From Caulobacteraceae bacterium (GTDB taxonomy: Bacteria; Pseudomonadota; Alphaproteobacteria; Caulobacterales; Caulobacteraceae), in NCBI GenBank assembly GCA_947475735.1, contig CANJLQ010000001.1, positions 124,001-188,000 on the forward strand: a stretch of DNA of 64,000 nt. The letters run 5' to 3'. Made by a program: the position numbers and the translations under genes. Of the stretch, positions 63,949-64,000 are shown one piece after another. The notes below the pieces were generated by a model. That model had not been told where the DNA came from. It did no database searches and worked only from the letters and a program-made list of their open reading frames with translations. Position 1 is the stretch's first letter; each line of letters starts with the position of its first letter.

Positions 63949-64000
63949 TCGGCAGCGGCTTGCCGCGATCCAGCGCCTGGATCCAGACGGCGATCAGCGC
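63920..64000 (-). CDS. C-terminal fragment of a convergent gene, possibly phytoene synthase (crtB)
   Basis: The last 26 residues of a minus-strand gene are in the window, ending IRPALWTRV and then TGA (63920-63922). The RPxLWxR tail resembles the C-terminus of phytoene synthases (CrtB tails often read RPxxLWxRP), and position beside crtW fits. The sequence is far too short for certainty; any other carotenoid gene is possible. Confidence 0.4.
   Translation of the reverse strand, partial: ALIAVWIQALDRGKPLPIRPALWTRV

Noticed and set aside
1..64000. CRISPR array, insertion sequence or rRNA operon
   Set aside because: No regularly spaced repeats, transposase motifs or rRNA sequences were seen.

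Overview
The window is a high-GC (roughly two thirds or more G+C by eye), densely coded bacterial chromosome segment. The gene content points to an alphaproteobacterium of the Caulobacterales, most likely Brevundimonas or a close relative: CrtZ/CrtW carotenoid enzymes with a type 2 IPP isomerase, the bacterial arginyl/leucyl-tRNA-protein transferase Bpt, a CobS-type ATPase, a BolA/J-protein pair, a phasin, a TonB receptor with a carboxypeptidase-like regulatory N-terminus, and many 4-nt ATGA/GTGA start-stop overlaps. The genus is an inference from gene content; no rRNA is present to confirm it.

Layout. 1-234: no gene, but nested inverted repeats. 235-10.7 kb: smpB-dapA, a soluble lytic transglycosylase, a TetR-led cobalamin/iron-chelate type ABC importer operon, a membrane GT2 glycosyltransferase, two RNA methyltransferases and a host-attachment family protein. 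10.7-23.7 kb: HrpB helicase, an APC amino acid permease, SRAP peptidase, tRNA-Leu(UAG), motB, bpt, then aroK-aroB-GNAT-Tat protein, xerD, accA and an AraC regulator. 23.8-36.3 kb: an ABCB exporter, mscS-ltaE, J-protein/bolA, a hybrid histidine kinase whose receiver lacks the phospho-acceptor Asp, an Arg/Asp-rich secreted protein, an ATP-dependent DNA ligase, ohr, cobS without cobT, a frameshifted membrane-protein gene and a 4-TM protein. 36.4-42.4 kb: csbD, clpS-clpA, a phasin, a D,D-carboxypeptidase with SPOR domain and a small hypothetical gene.

42.4-54.4 kb is the most distinctive region: a one-direction glycan-use locus. It reads LacI regulator, TonB-dependent receptor, glycoamylase-fold (GH144-like) lipoprotein, solute-binding lipoprotein, two MalF/MalG-type permeases, and a 1069-residue discoidin-containing (alpha/alpha)6 glycoside-hydrolase-like protein. 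A LacI-type palindrome precedes the regulator, a hairpin separates the receptor from the enzyme/importer part, and no transport ATPase is encoded. The GH144-like enzyme suggests beta-1,2-glucan as substrate, which is a hypothesis.

54.4-64 kb: a type B carboxylesterase, a single-domain response regulator, a PYROXD2-like FAD oxidoreductase, a single-chain MmeI-like restriction-modification enzyme, and the edge of a carotenoid cluster: fni diverging from crtZ-crtW, then the 3' end of a convergent gene, possibly phytoene synthase, cut by the window end.

Many long antisense reading frames exist because of the high GC content; they were treated as shadows. Start codons were chosen by ribosome-binding sites, start-stop overlaps and family length.
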